Source: Nelumbo lutea
Lineage: Eukaryota; Streptophyta; Magnoliopsida; Proteales; Nelumbonaceae
Length of the DNA: 64,000 nucleotides
Assembly (NCBI GenBank): GCA_022828595.1
Contig: JAKGHH010000003.1
Location: forward strand, 100,339,583-100,403,582
Direction: 5' to 3'
A program made the position numbers and the translations under genes. Under the pieces are notes generated by a model. That model searched no databases. It had not been told where the DNA came from and worked only from the letters and a program-made list of their open reading frames with translations. This document shows, piece after piece, positions 1 to 13,616 of this stretch (positions within the stretch are counted from its first letter, which is position 1; the number at the start of each line of letters is the position of its first letter).

Positions 1-856
1 TTGCATTGATCTAATAGATGAAGAACAGATTCTTCAGCTTCTCCACACACAAGGGTGGAGAAGGGTGTACATATTGCCTATGGATTGAATATCAAGACAA
101 GGGTGTACGAGCATGAGTACCAACCCAAGTGACCAAGCGTGGAGATGGAGCAAATCTGAGAACAAGACTGGGAGTATTTAAGCACTACATTGAAAGGGTT
201 TGAAGGTCTAAAACACTTCTGAAGCTTTTGAGAAGAGGAAAAAAGGCATATAGGTAGGCTTGACAAAGTGCATTTGATTAGAATAGCTTACCTCCTTTAG
301 AAAGGAATTTCATCTTCAATGTAGATAACCTTCTCTCAAGTCTCAAAACACTCAACAATCAGACTCAAAAGAGAACTGGAAGTGTGCCTGGCTCCAAGAA
401 GCATGCCCAAATACTTAGGGACTGCTTGATAACAGCTGAAGTTGCTAAACTAAAAGACATTGCTTTATCTAGTTGTTAAAATAATTAAAAAATAAAATTT
501 TCAAGGATATAGTGATCTACCCAACTTCAGTTTCAGCTATTAAGGAGCCCACAAACTCCTTAAAAACTTATTCACTAAAAGACAAAGTAATAAGCTTTTC
601 AGTTTAGCATCTTCAGCTGTTATCAAATGGCCCCTTAATCAGAAGATATCTTACACTACAACCAAATTTGTTAGTAAGGTTTCTACATCAGCAACCCAAC
701 CCACCAGAATAATGAAGTTCTTTCTTAAATTAATTCTCAATTCCAAGACAACTTCAAACCAGCAGAGATTCCAAGGAGATGCATAGTAAGGTGCTCAAAA
801 GAAGCATCAAAGAAGAAAATGGTATCATCAACAAATTGGAGGAGGTTGACTTCTTT

Positions 857-887
<31 letters not shown>

Positions 888-1260
888 TATCAATAAGGAG
901 GTTGACTTCAGGGGCACACTTACCTACCCCAAAACCAGCAATAAAGACACTCATTGCCACTTTTGATGTGAGCTTGGCATAGGCCTTCCTCACACAAGTG
1001 AGGAGAAAAGGCAAAGTGGATCCCCCTATCAGATCCCCTTAGAGCTCTTAGAAAAGCATATCAGAGCTCCATTTAGGAGGATTGAGAATCTAGGGGTGGA
1101 GACAAAAACTTTTATCCAACCCTTTTAGTAGTCAAAGCTTTTCTGCCCAACGTATGTCCCAGTTTCTAGAAATCACATTTTATAGGCAATTCTTCTTCTG
1201 AACATTAGAACTTCAATTCTAGGCCAAAGAAGCATCCTGGTCTCTGGTTAGAAAATCTTA
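1..1260 (-). mobile_element. LINE reverse-transcriptase relic
   Basis: Read on the minus strand, short blocks resemble a plant LINE reverse transcriptase. A GDP-like block lies near 1020-1050, and QFVDDTIFF, the catalytic F-x-DD box of LINE RT, lies near 812-838. Frames are broken by many stops and indels. The relic sits in the intron between SCC3 exon 16 and its missing next exon, in the same orientation as the gene. Both edges are approximate, and the left one may run beyond the window. Confidence 0.6.
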
Positions 1261-1537
1261 GTCATTAATACAGATAAGAGTAACTTTTTTTTCCATCATC
1301 AACAATTATATCTAAAGCGAACTTCACAGGATAATCACAACCATCATACTAACATTAAGATGTATCATCCCCAATTCCTTACAACCAAGAAACAAAGGTG
1401 GCCCATCACTTACAATCACTCTACCAAATAATGGTGTTTTAAACTACAACAGCCAGCAAGTGGTTCACAACCCACAACCAGTGGTAGGTCCTACACCCTA
1501 TGTCTGCACTTCTGTCTTGGCACAACTTTTACGAGAA

Positions 1538-3181
1538 TCTATACTACTATAAAATGTACAAATAGGGTCTAAGATTTCTGGAATTTTTTTAGACTAAAAT
1601 ATCCCTTTTTTGAAATAGGGGTCCCTATCTATTATAATACTATTATTCATTGCATTCAATTCTCTCTCATTAAATTCCATTTAATGTATTAATTCTCATT
1701 CACCCTCATTTAATCATACATTTAAGGCATTTTTGTTTCTTTTAACTACTAAGTTCCACTAATTAAATTCATACATAAATAACTCTAATAACATAAAAAT
1801 ATAAACAATTTTGGGTCAAATAGGCCAACCCATGTTATTTTGTTGCCACAATTAAATAATAAAAATTAAAACTCGAAAAAATGCAAAAAATATGGAAATT
1901 AAAGAAAAATTTGGGAACATTTTTAATATCATATATTCATCATACTAGACAAGAATAAGTATGATAAATAAGAAATACTTTTATTAATGATGGAAATTGA
2001 ATACAAAATTTAAAATTAATTGGAAATAAAATTATTTTCTTATTCCCTCTTCTTAAGTCTCATATCTAAGATATATTCTCTCATTAAATCCTATATTTAA
2101 GATATATTTTTTTCATCATTAAATTCTATTAATTAAATCCACAACATTGATTTTAAAAGTATAAAAATAAATACTTTGAAAAATAATTTGAAAATAAAAC
2201 CGTTTTCTTCCCTCCCAGTGGTGGGTAAGCAATTTAACCATTTGGGTCAAATGGGTTAACCAATAATGCCATAATTAAATAATAAATAATCAAAATAAAT
2301 AATATATAGGAATTGAGCATATCTCTAATATTATATATTCATTATACTAAATAAAATTAAGTATGAAATGTAATAAATATTTTTATTAACGATGGAAATG
2401 GAATTACAAATCTAAAATAAACCTTGAAATTAAATTAAATGATGTAATAGTGAAATAATAAAATTTTTATAATAAAAATACAAAAAAAAATCACAAAAAA
2501 GAAGAAAAAATCAGAGAACAATTTGGGCACATATTTGATGTTATATGTTTATAAAAAAAATATTGAACAAAAATAAGTATTATATATAATTTTATCAATG
2601 ACGGAAATGCAATAATAAATGGTTTGGGTGGTGGGTTAGTGGTTTGGATTAAATGGATTAACCAATGATGTTATAGTAAAATAATAAATTTTAAAAAATA
2701 AAAAAGGCATAAGGAATAAAAAATATAAAAATTATAAAAAAATTGGACACATATGTAATATTATATATTAATTATATCAAATAAAAATTAAGTATGACAA
2801 ACAAACATTATTTATATAATGTAGATGAAATATATAATTTAAAATTGATATGAAAGCAAGGCTATTTTCCTATCTAGATGGTGGGCTAATGATCAAACTT
2901 TTCAAATAAACTCATGGTGATGCCATAATTGAATAATAAATATTTAAAAAAGATAAAACATAAAAAATGAAAGTATACAATTTTGTTGAAAACATTTGGG
3001 GACATTTCTAATGTTATATATTCATCATATTAGATAAAAAAATTGTTAAAATAAAAATTATTTTTATTTATGATGGAAATAGAATATAAAATTAAATAAT
3101 AATAATAATAATAATGGTGATAATAATAATTGTCATTGTAATTTAAAATTTCAATGTGCAATGCACGTCAACATTTAATAG
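1538..3181 (+). mobile_element. Non-autonomous Helitron in an SCC3 intron
   Basis: The left end starts with TCTATACTACTAT, the usual 5' terminus of plant Helitrons. The right end has the stem-loop word GTGCAATGCAC, about 12 nt from a degraded terminus (AATAG for CTAG). No Rep/helicase ORF is present. The inside is very AT-rich and made of diverged tandem units. Each unit carries a block like GGGTCAAATGGGTTAACC followed by a run such as CCATAATTAAATAATAA, near 1814, 2245, 2652 and 2897. It lies antisense to SCC3. Two relatives occur at 37890-38985 and about 44620-46969. Confidence 0.7.
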
Positions 3182-3278
3182 TTAACTAAAATATGTAGAT
3201 AGGGAGAAATGATTTGCCATATGCACACATCTAAAGAAGAATCAAGTGCAGCACACAAGTGTAAAAGAGAGAAGTTAC

Positions 3279-6200
3279 CAGGAACACTAAGCTGTTGTTC
3301 ACAAAGTTCCCAGAACTTTTGAAGAATAGATGCACCAGGGCAAAAACCTAGTCCTTCCAGCTTTGTTGAAGAAAAAATTGTCTTTCTGAATAAGCACCAC
3401 ATTTCTGCAAGTATAGTGCACACCTAGGGGATAGCAAAGAATTGGTGAGGACCAAAACTGGAGCACTTTCTAAAACTTGCAAGACAAGATTCGCCAATAG
3501 ACCACATCATGGCAAACAAAACAATATTTTAAGATAAAGTCAAGGAATCAGTTTAGGTTACTGCTTACTCTACATGCAAGCAGATTTACATTCTTTCCAT
3601 CTTCCTGGGATTTAGGAGGATTATGCAGAAAGTACTCAAGTTGCTCAAACAAGGTGGTCCGTTTGGATAGTAGAGAAGTTAGAGATGCTTCGGAGATATT
3701 TTCACCATTTATAATACACTGAAGGCACCAGGCCACATGCAAATACATATTGAGAAGCAGAAAACCTACAACCTGGAAGAGAGTAAACATGATCATAGGA
3801 TGAGGTAGGAAGCCCCCCAAAAAAATCATTTACATATTTCTTATAACGGGTTTGACTACATACCTCATGATCCAAATTTGTTGACTTTCCTAGAATGCTG
3901 GTCATATCCTCAAATAAGCTTTCAATAGGTACAGATTTTGCCAGTTGAAGCTCATACAACCTTTTCAAATTAACAAGAAGGGAATATTCATCATCACCAT
4001 CCTGCAACAACGGCAAGGATATTTTAATCCAACAGCCTAACCAAAGATGAAAAAAGGACTGATTGTTCAAGAGATAGATATACCGCTACTTCTTTTATTG
4101 CAGATTTAAGTTTTGTCATGAGCTCATCCTCAAGCTCCTTCAATTTGTTCTGGGCAAAATCTTGCAGCTCCCCTTGACTCTCAGTTGAACAAAAGATGAT
4201 AGCCTTTACACAAGATCTCAATGCATCCTTTTCTCCATGTTTAAAGAATGCGTCTTTGATGAGCTGGAGAACAGTTTTAAAATTCTGAAAGAGCAATAAA
4301 GTAATGCTTCACTTAGTTACCAAGTTTTAGGTTGTGAACCATGTAGAATGATTCAGCATGAGGAATATATGCTGGGGCCCACCTGTTCTTGTCTCTTCAA
4401 TGAATAAAGCTCAGGTTTGAAATACAGAATAATTTCAACAAGTGACGGCACTTTTGCTTTGTCAGCCATGAATTTGCGTAAGAGCTGGGGAAAATTTTTC
4501 ATCATGGCAACAGTTATATCCCTTCTGTTATTTTCAAATATTTCCTGAAATTTGGCACATTATAAAATTTATCAAAAATCAACCTTCAAAAATAGAAAAC
4601 AAGCAAGCTTTTCACCGCCTGATAAATTCAAGGAGGTTAATAAAACCAGCTTGCGCAAATACATACACAGCCACTGGGAGAGTTGGAGGCAATTTCATAA
4701 AACAAGTTAAATAATTTACCTAGACTAAAGTAAATTGACTTTCAATATTTTATCCTTTTCTTAAATGCATAAAATAGGCATTCATCTTTTTCTACACAAT
4801 GTAGGAACCAGAAAATAAAACAAAAAAGGATAACTATAAAAGTTTCCTAGGTTGAATCAAAGAACAAAAACCATTTATTTTTATTACCTTTTGAGCTTTA
4901 TTATAATATTGTTTTCGATTGTCAGTAGCAGGTACAATCCTCTCACCAACAGCTTTTCTAGCAGATGCATAAAGCAGTCGAACCAGATTTGTTGCATCCA
5001 CATCAGTAAGTTCAATTAAAGGATTCTCATCCAGAAGCATAGGGACAATGCACTTCCAATCCTACAACAGAAATGGAGCACTCTTTTAAGAAATAAGAAA
5101 AAGGCATAAAATATTTTAAGAACATTATCAAATACTGTTTGAAAGTGATGATGGTAAGTTAACATAATTTCTCATCATTTGAAAGTTCATAAAACAAAGT
5201 GAAAAAAAAAGGGTTACCAGGAAGCTAATATAGGCATACCTTCATGGCTTTCATGTAGTCCCAAACATCATCTATGACATATGTGCATAGAATTGGATCT
5301 GTTGAAAACTCCCTCAATATTTGCAACATTCTACCCAGGTGAACCTCAGAAGAATCGTTCTCATCACCTATTAACAATTTTTGCAGGATCATGAGTTCCA
5401 TAGAAAAGTAAAATATTAAAAAAAAAAAAATCATGTTAATCCACATAGCATTATAATGCTTTCTGTTAAAGGCAATACTTTTTGACCCTGATTGAGAGCT
5501 GCTAAACTTTTGAGCAATCAGATGATCATATACCAGTGCTCCTATGGCATGTCTTATCTCCGCTGGTTCATCAATAAGCAGATCATATAAAGGACCTAAG
5601 TCATCATCAGAAAGTAGTTGATGTCTGCAAAGTACCATAACACAACACCAATTGCCATTACATAAACAGATTAACCGTGTATGGAAAAGCAAATGCTTCA
5701 AAGAATGTTTTCAGGCTTGGACTATACCAGATGATTGAACCACCAGAACTGGGAAATGGCAGCCAAAACAGTTTGCCTAGTTCTTATAAATGTTGACTTG
5801 GTCAAATTTGCCCCATGTACATATATGTTTTAATCTTTATTGTTTTAAGCTTATTTTGATGCAAAATAGATTTAGAAGATAATCTAGGACCATTTCCAAT
5901 TTCTTAACTTTTTTTGTTTTTTCACATTTTTTTATTTGAACTAGTCAAACAGTTGAACAGATGGTTGAATCATTCAACCTGTGACCTAGTCAGCATAACA
6001 GTTCTCTCCAGTCTGATTCTGACTAGGGATGTCAGTGGGCTGGTTAAGTGGTAACCTGCATTGACCCAACCCTCTCAGGTTAGGATTGGGTAAACCTTAA
6101 ATAAGGTTTCAGGCCAGGTTCAGGTTGAGGCCGACATGTGCTGAAGCCTGCTACCATTATGGCATCAAAACATTTATACATATAGCACTGGTTGAGCATG

Positions 6201-9200
6201 GGTGTACTATTTGCTGTGCAAGCCTGGTCAGGTTTGGTGTCCCACTTAATAATATTAATCAAGCTGGGCCAGACCAAGCCCAGGCCATTAGCATCCCCAA
6301 CTCTGATGGCATTGTTTCAAAAGATAAAGGTTAAAGACAAAATAGTTACCTTAACAGTTGTTTTACAAGCCCTATGGCAGCCACAGCCACAGAAACATCA
6401 ATGTCATCAGCAAGCTCAATCATGCGGTTTGAGAATCTTTCTGTGAAAAGGCCAAGAGATGGCACATTATCATCGACCTCATAAAGATTTTGCAATGCAA
6501 GGATGGAAGTTTTCCTTACACCAGCACTCTTTGCAATTAGAAAAAAGAGCTTGGTTAGATTCAGAAAAATAAGCAGTGGTAGGAAAACCTAATTCACAAG
6601 TTACTTATCAAAATAATAATAATAATAATTCACAAGTCACTTGAAATAAAATGACTTACTTTATCATTTAATGTCCATCCAAGGTACTTCAAGTACAAGT
6701 CCTGCAAGAACAATGATGGGTATGACACGATCCATACACCAAGAGACTCTATGCATGCCATTCGGATATTAGGATCAACATCACGATACCGATGTACAAA
6801 TAACCTTCAAGATGAACAATTTTAAGCGTTTAAGAACATTTAAAGATAAGATAGCAGCTTTGATTGGAAAAGAAGTTTTTAGCTCCAAAAGTAAAATCAA
6901 TAATAATAATAATAATAACTTCCATTTATCTAACCCTGTAAATGTTTTGCGCATCATTTCCTCTATCACAGTGATCTTCTCATGAGTCATCGATAACCTT
7001 TTATTCAGTGACTCTACACGAGGACCCTCGTTCCGCTTCTTTTTTTCAGTATTTAATTGTCTCTGAGTAGTCTCACGCTGTGCACCAAGTGTTTTAGCAA
7101 TATTTATGAAGGATGTGACAAGCTGGAGACCAACCAATGAAGCAACCTGACGATAAACTCTTGGAGGAGTGCTTCAGCACATGGAGAACGTGAAGTTTCA
7201 GCCATAAGACATAACATTTACATGTGAAATGAGTATTAAACAATCAAATTCAACTTGAAAATGATAACAGCCTACCATGACAGTGCAATAACATAGTCCA
7301 TCAACTTGTCAAACAAAACCTGATCAAACAATGGACCATTTTGACACTCAATGACCAAATTGTCCCAGAGAGAAACAAAGTTTTCTTTGAAGTTCTTGAA
7401 CTCTTTCAATTTGGAATTGTAGTAATCTTCTACTTCGCCCTAAATTATTGAAGAAGTTAAGGCCAAACTCCAATCAAGTGTAGATGAATTAACCAAATAT
7501 TAGCAAGGCAAGTTGTTACTATGAAGATAATGCACTTAGGAACATGAAGCAAGTAATAAATCAGGGCCACTGATGAAGCATGAAAAGAAGGATACTCTCC
7601 TAGCAATGTTAACAAGTGCAACCACAACATCATCCACGTCAGTCTCATCCAGAAAATCTTCTTTGAGTTTATATTTAGCACCACAGGCCTGTTCATTTTC
7701 CAGTTCCATCAATTCCAGACAACACCATAAATGTAAGGCATGCAAATAGCAAGTCATTAAAAAAGACAAATACAGGCATCCCTTGCTTAGGCTTGATAAT
7801 TAATCAGGGATTACCAATAATGCAGTTTTCTCTTTTACATTCTTCACTTTCCATTCCTTCTTTGTAAGTTTCCTTTTTTACAGTACCATCTACTAAATAA
7901 AGTACTAACAAGAACAAAACAAAAGAAAATAAAAGGAAAAAAAGATTACCTCAAAAAGCATCATCAAGAGTTCAACCATTGCAAGTTTAGGATCCCTTTC
8001 ATACCGCTCGACCCAATGCTTAACTGCTTGGGGAATGAGCTTTCCATTACCTTTGACCACTTCTAAAGAAAGGCCTTTACACAACAATTTTCAAGTTGTT
8101 AGGATGTAACAATCACCATCTAGAACACAAACACAAACATTATCGAGAAATCAAGTACAAGTAGATGGATTATGACAACATAAACCATAAGCGTCACATT
8201 TACAATTAAGTTTAGGAACTTTTTTTGGTAAAAAATAAAAATTTATTAGTAGAAAAAGGTATAATTGAGGGTGATGACCAGATCAACAAAACAATACAAA
8301 AAGTAGGAAATCAAAGAAGAAAAAGCCAAAACAATAGCCAAGAAAAGAATTTGACTCTAAACCAACTCAAGGATATTCCGAAAACCAGCACCAAGATCTT
8401 CTTTTAAAAACCCCTCAAGCTCTGGAAGAATGAGAGCCCAATCCATGCTCCTTTTACCACAAAGAAGAGTGATATGGTCACTTGAATGAAATTCATATTC
8501 AAAGATTCTCCTATTTCTTTCTTTTCATGCTTCCCTCACACCTGGCCAGCTAGAGAATAACTCTTCTGCGAACAAGGGTCCATCAACTAGCCTTAAAGAA
8601 CCCAAAGAAGAAATCCCAGATGGATAAGGGCAGTCAATAAACAAATGATAAACATTCTCCTCTACATTCTCGCATAAGTAACATCTGATAGCCAAGTGGA
8701 AGCCTCTATTTTGAATATGATAGGGCCAAAATGCTGTCCAACACCACAAACCAAGCAAAAGCTTCCACCATTGGAAGCACGGGGTTTCCCTAAATCCCTT
8801 TTAATTCAGAGCTTTCTCCATCATTCCTTGATAGAGCCTTGTAGAAAGATTTAACAGAAAAAGGACATTTCTAGATTCTTCCCACCATCTTGAACCCTTC
8901 CTTTCCACTTGTGCTTCGACTGACTATAGCTTTGGATGTAACTCTACACATTCCCGAATTCCCCAGTCGAAAACGGATCTTCTAAATTTTGGACATCACA
9001 ATGCTCTACCTTGATTGATCTCAAAATTCTCCATGACAGTTGTTCTTCTTACCCAACCTATACAACTGTGGGCAAAGGTTACACAATTTTAGTCAATCAT
9101 CTTCCCAGAATTTAATTGTTGAGCCATCTCCAACTTTGAACAATACGAAATCGAGGAAAGCTGACTGGAAGCGCATAATGCCCTTCCAAAAACAGTCCAT

Positions 9201-12200
9201 AAGGGGTCTTCACTTCTCTAGAATCCCACCCAAACCCAATCACCCCATATTTGCACACCACCACCCTCCTCCAAAGAGCCTCCCTCTCAAAATGAGATCT
9301 CCACAGCCATTTCCCCATAAAAGCTTTATTAAAATGCTTCAATTTTCTGATTCCCAAACCCCCATCTTTCTTTTCCCTGCAGACCCTCTCCCACTTTACT
9401 AAATGACATTTCTTTTCAAGCCCTTTGACCCCCCCCCCCATAAAAACTCCCTTTGCATTTTTTTTTCTATTGAGTTTATTGCAGAAGCTGGAACTTTTAA
9501 TAATAAAAGGCAATACACTGGTAGATTAGATAGCACACTCTTAATAAGAGTTATCCTCCCTTCAAGTGAAAGATGCCTCCCCTTCTACCTACCAATCTTT
9601 GATCAATTCTGTCAAGGACTGGTTGCCAGGTAGAAGAGACCAAGGCTTTCACCCCAATTGGGAAATCCAAATAAGTAGAAGGGAACTCCCCCACCAAACA
9701 ACCCAAAGTAGCTGCACAATCTTCCAAAACACTCTCAGAAATATTTCCTACCCCAATCATCACTCTTTTCATCAATTTGATCTTTTTCCCTGCCAATATT
9801 TCAAAGAACCTTAGGATCACTCTTAATTTCAACACTTGCACAATTGAAGCATCCAAAAATATCAAGGTGCCATCGGCAAACGGGAGGTGAGTAATGGGAA
9901 CTCCATTTCTACCTGCTTTAAAGCCTTCAAAACATCCTAACTTCTGCTCTTTTACATAATAACTGACTTAAGACTTCTGCCACCAAAACAAACAACAAAG
10001 GAGACAAAGGTCTTTGTCTTAGATAGAGGGTCTCCACTTGTGCTTTGGCTTACTATGCAATTAAGCTTAGGTACTTCATGATTGCACTAACAAGAATAAA
10101 TTTACTCCTCTAAATGCTAAGACTACCACTCTACCACATCAAAGCATATAAGATTATAATAATTACTATAAATTGTAGAACTATCATTTGTATCCAATTT
10201 GAAACTCAATTTGTAGAAGTTGATTTTGTGTAACAGTGGTTATAATCAGGCTTTGCCCTATGGCTTCAAAAGAAAATAAGGGGGGCCTTTTTTATTTGAT
10301 CGGTAATGATCATGAAATTTATTAATAGTAAACATATATGTACAAGTTGTAGATCCAGTCAATACAAGATGTAGTCCTTGTTTTGATTTCTATTAACCCC
10401 TTGTTTTGCTAAGGCATCAACCAAAGAATTGTCTTCTACATCGCTCCCTCTTCATTCAATAGCCACCCTATTACCACTTTTGAATCCCCTTTAATGACCA
10501 ATTTTTTGCAATTATGCTCTCTTGCTCTCTGTACCCCTTCCGGTACTGCCAACAATTCTGCCTCAATGAGTCCCCTCGGGTCAAAATACATAGCTACCAC
10601 ACAGTCCTTCCAAAAAAAACCCTCCTATTCCTGAAGGCTATGAGTGGACACAAATTGAGATTTTGACAAGCTATTTGGGCTCGGCTCGTGAAAAGTTCAT
10701 TTCGGCTCGATCTAAACCATGCTTCAAGCTGAGCTCAAGCCCAATATATAGGCTTATTTGCTAATCGAGAAAAGCTCGAGCCCAATAAAGCTCGGCTTGT
10801 GAGGCTCGCGAGCCTAATCAAGCTCTTACATATACACAATTATACATATATATACATCATACATACATATATATTATACATATAAAAATATTATATATAA
10901 TATTTTTTCTTTTTATATTTATAATAATAACTAGTTTTTATAGTTCTTAATTTTCATACGCAAAATAGAAAAACATTTTTTATATGCATGCCTTTTATTT
11001 TTATAGAATTATTGACTCACGGTCAAGCTCAAACCTACAAGCTTTTGAGTCAAGTCGAATTTGAGCTCAAGTCTCTAGATTGAGTCGAGCTTGAGCTCGA
11101 GCCTTGTAGTTTTCTGGCGAGCCGAGCTCGAATAGCCAGATATTCGGCTCAGCTCAGATCAAATCTGCCCCTATTGAAGGCCCCAAGTTCCCCATACTAC
11201 TACCATCAAAATTATATTTTCTTTAATTATTGAGATGTCACTACTTAAAAACAAAAGCATTCTGATAGTTACCAGCAAATGCACCAAGAAATTCTTAATG
11301 CTAACACCTTAACAAGGAAAGAATACTAAAATAGCCTCACTACACCTGATATCTTTTTTTTTTTTTGGTGAGCAACGGTGAAGGATTCTTTCCCTATTAG
11401 AACCATGGTTTTGTCTCACAAGATGTTGGCATGGCACTAATAATCATGAAAAATTGGAGAGTCCTAAACGTTACCATGGTTCAAATGGGTTGGCCTCTTT
11501 TGCAAAAAACAACACTTTTATTAAGAAAGAGATGAAAGGACCAGTTTTTTTTTCAAAAGTACCACAAACCAACCACACTAAATTGAACACAAGAAGATTG
11601 ATGACTAGCTTTTTGAAAATCCTAAAATTTAGGTCCAATGATTCCATACTCAATTAAAGAAGCAGAGGATTCCACCTGAGGAACAAAAACAATTAAGGAC
11701 CAGCCAGTTTTGAGATTAATGCCTCACCTTCCCAAGTGAGTTTTGTTCGGAGATCCCTGCTTCATTCTAAAGCAGCCCTCTTTCTAGGAACACTCATTTC
11801 AATTACTTCATGGTTGATTATCTGATTGGTGATCGGTGGGTTATATGGGCATATTTTTAAGTGACACAAAAATTCCTTAAAATAAAGGAAAAGGCATACA
11901 AGTAGTATACAAAAAAAGAAAAGTAAGAAAACAGGAAAACTGAAGCTCTGGACACAGAAATAAAAGACCCCAAAAATACTAGATGCAAAATTTACAGGAT
12001 CTACAGAGAAACACTTCAAGACCACAACCTTTGCCACAAGAGCACCCCATCTAATAGATTCCTCAGCACTTCAAATTCAGTTACACCACTTGGAAGTCCT
12101 TTCCAGTGTCATGGAATTTATTGTGTTGTCCTGTGGATCTCATTGTACCTAACCCCTTGTCTTTTGCTCCTTATTGTGAGGGTTACAGTTATTTCCTTTC

Positions 12201-13616
12201 TAATTCCTAGAAATTATTTTGAAAGAGATTATGCTACCAATGAAAAAATAATCTGGAATTATATTAACAGGACCATTATTGAGGATTTTAACCAAGTAAC
12301 TAGTGGTGAATGTGATTCCTGCCCTACTTCATGTTTGATGCTCTGTCCTATTAACAGTCTAAATTATAATTTATAAATGGATTATTTATTTCAATCTTGT
12401 AACTACTAGGAAGATATAGTTCATGGTAGCTAATTGGCTCTTCAATAGAGCCGACATAATTCATGACAGTGGGAGCTTTCTCTTATAGTTATGATACACC
12501 TATAAGATTCAAAAGAGTAGGATACTCCAAATTTTGTGGTCAAAGAGTTTGACAAATCATTCTTGATGGGAAAAAAAAAAAAAAAAGATGTGAGTGAAAG
12601 ATCCCACTGAATCAAATATAGAAATTTGGTCCATGAATTAAGAAATAGTGAGAACTATTAATCTCTTTGAGAACCTCTCTAATTTCCACTGCTGAAGAGG
12701 ATTTCTTACATGGAATTCTTCCCACCAAATTCTTTGGTGTGGTTACCAGGAGCTTCAAAGATTTGGAATGAGCAATCAAAAAAAGTGGATCAAAACAATT
12801 CCCCAATCAAACAGCTAGAGCACAACTATTAACTTTTTTTGAGGAAGGTAACTATTTCATTAACAGCGGGGGGAGGGGTGAGTACATGAGAGGGTGTACA
12901 ACAAAAAACAACTAATCCCGCTCAAAAAAGAAAAAAAAAAAAAAAAAAAAAAAAAAACTATTAACTTACTTAAACACCATGTTGTTTCACACTGAAGTCC
13001 AATTAATGCTGTGCACCAAAAGAAAATTTATGTGTAATCACGTAAAAAAAAAAGAAAGAAATGGAAAAGAGACTCAAGTCTGATGAAATTAGATCTCTAT
13101 GACAACTTAAATACCGACTCTTCCGTAACATTTACATTTTTTTCCTTGTGAAGAACTACACTTCAAACAAAAATGGGGATCATTAGGTCAAACAGAACTT
13201 AGCAGCTAGTTACGAAGAGCAAAATTTAAAACCCCGCAGATTATAAACGAATTATGTACCAATCGGGTTACGATCAGCTTTCCGCGACGCCTTAGCCTCC
13301 TCCGAGATACGCTTCTTCTTGGCTCTGGGACCGGCCTCTTCGAATTCATCCACGGAACCATCAGGGGACCCCTGTTCTGCCTCATCCGGGCTCTCTTCAC
13401 TCGCAGCACCGGTCCGGTCAGGCTTTTTCCCAGATTCCCTAACCCTTTTCTATTTATCAAAAAAAAAAAAAAACAGTAAAATCATACCCTGTAAGCTAAA
13501 AGAAATAAGCTATTGCTGAAAATTCAAAGAAAAGGGCCTAAAGAGAAGTAAGAAGTATATTTGAAACTAACCGAAGCGCGGGTTGATGCTTCAGAAACGA
13601 CAGCCGCTTCCTCCAT
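3279..13616 (-). CDS. SCC3: Sister-chromatid cohesion protein 3 (cohesin STAG/SA subunit), 5' part of gene
   Basis: SCC3 is the HEAT-repeat cohesin subunit that binds the kleisin and helps hold sister chromatids together in the nucleus. Sixteen exons join in frame on the minus strand: 13616-13572, 13449-13260, 8062-7950, 7688-7596, 7439-7276, 7171-6935, 6804-6660, 6528-6350, 5624-5479, 5367-5240, 5061-4888, 4544-4383, 4284-4084, 4001-3864, 3772-3569, 3423-3279. All junctions are GT-AG, phases agree and no stop occurs over 821 codons. Residues 1-80 are an acidic/basic N-terminus. The STAG region (around [14 protein letters not shown] and [10 protein letters not shown]) lies near 200-280, followed by the stromalin conserved domain ([19 protein letters not shown]) near 283-335 and then helical repeats ([27 protein letters not shown]). 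Plant SCC3 is about 1,100 residues, so roughly a quarter (the C-terminus) lies left of the window. The last visible exon ends in phase 1 at a GT donor. The gene looks intact and functional. Exon boundaries come from reading frame and splice consensus only. Confidence 0.95.
6024..6299. mobile_element. hAT-like MITE in SCC3 intron 8
   Basis: The element begins TAGGGATGTCAGTGGGCTGG and ends near GCCATTAGCATCCCCA, imperfect inverted ends of the TAGGGRTG type seen in hAT elements. The flanks show an imperfect 8-bp duplication (gattctga / aactctga, 6 of 8). The inside is rich in GGGCTGG/CAGGCC-like words. No coding capacity is visible. Confidence 0.55.
8215..10050 (-). mobile_element. LINE relic (RT C-terminal part and zinc-binding region) in SCC3 intron 2
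   Basis: Minus-strand fragments read in order as a non-LTR retrotransposon. At 9865-9551 there is late RT sequence ([10 protein letters not shown] followed by [11 protein letters not shown]). At 9513-9112 there is the thumb/connection region ([21 protein letters not shown]). At 8758-8525 there is the zf-RVT motif [18 protein letters not shown]. Frameshifts and stops separate the blocks. The low-coordinate end has an A-rich 3' tail on the minus strand, near 8221-8250. The upstream RT core and endonuclease are absent, so this is a dead, 5'-truncated copy lying in the sense direction of SCC3. Confidence 0.85.
10288..10620 (-). mobile_element. LINE RNase H fragment in SCC3 intron 2
   Basis: On the minus strand this reads like the RNase H tail of a plant LINE ([17 protein letters not shown], then a GDSKVVI block). 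It has one or more stops and an A-rich 3' end near 10290. It lies upstream of the zinc-binding region of the neighbouring LINE relic rather than downstream, so it must be a separate insertion. Confidence 0.65.
10639..11173. mobile_element. hAT-like MITE with GCTCGAGC-rich body
   Basis: The element is flanked by an 8-bp duplication with one mismatch (ctgaaggc at 10631-10638, ttgaaggc at 11174-11181). The ends are imperfect inverted repeats: left TATGAGTGGACACAAATTGA, right reverse complement TAGGGGCAGATTTGATCTGA. Both shoulders are full of GGCTCG/GAGCTC words, with an AT-rich centre. Eight-bp duplications and TAGGGG ends point to the hAT superfamily. It sits in SCC3 intron 2. Confidence 0.75.
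11174..13259. other. Remainder of SCC3 intron 2
   Basis: There is no supported coding sequence here. The region includes a T-run with LINE-tail-like sequence near 11350-11400 and another tail-like stretch near 12834-12880. A long A-run of about 32 bases follows at 12926-12957. These look like small retroposon tails. The rest is unremarkable intron sequence. Confidence 0.4.
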
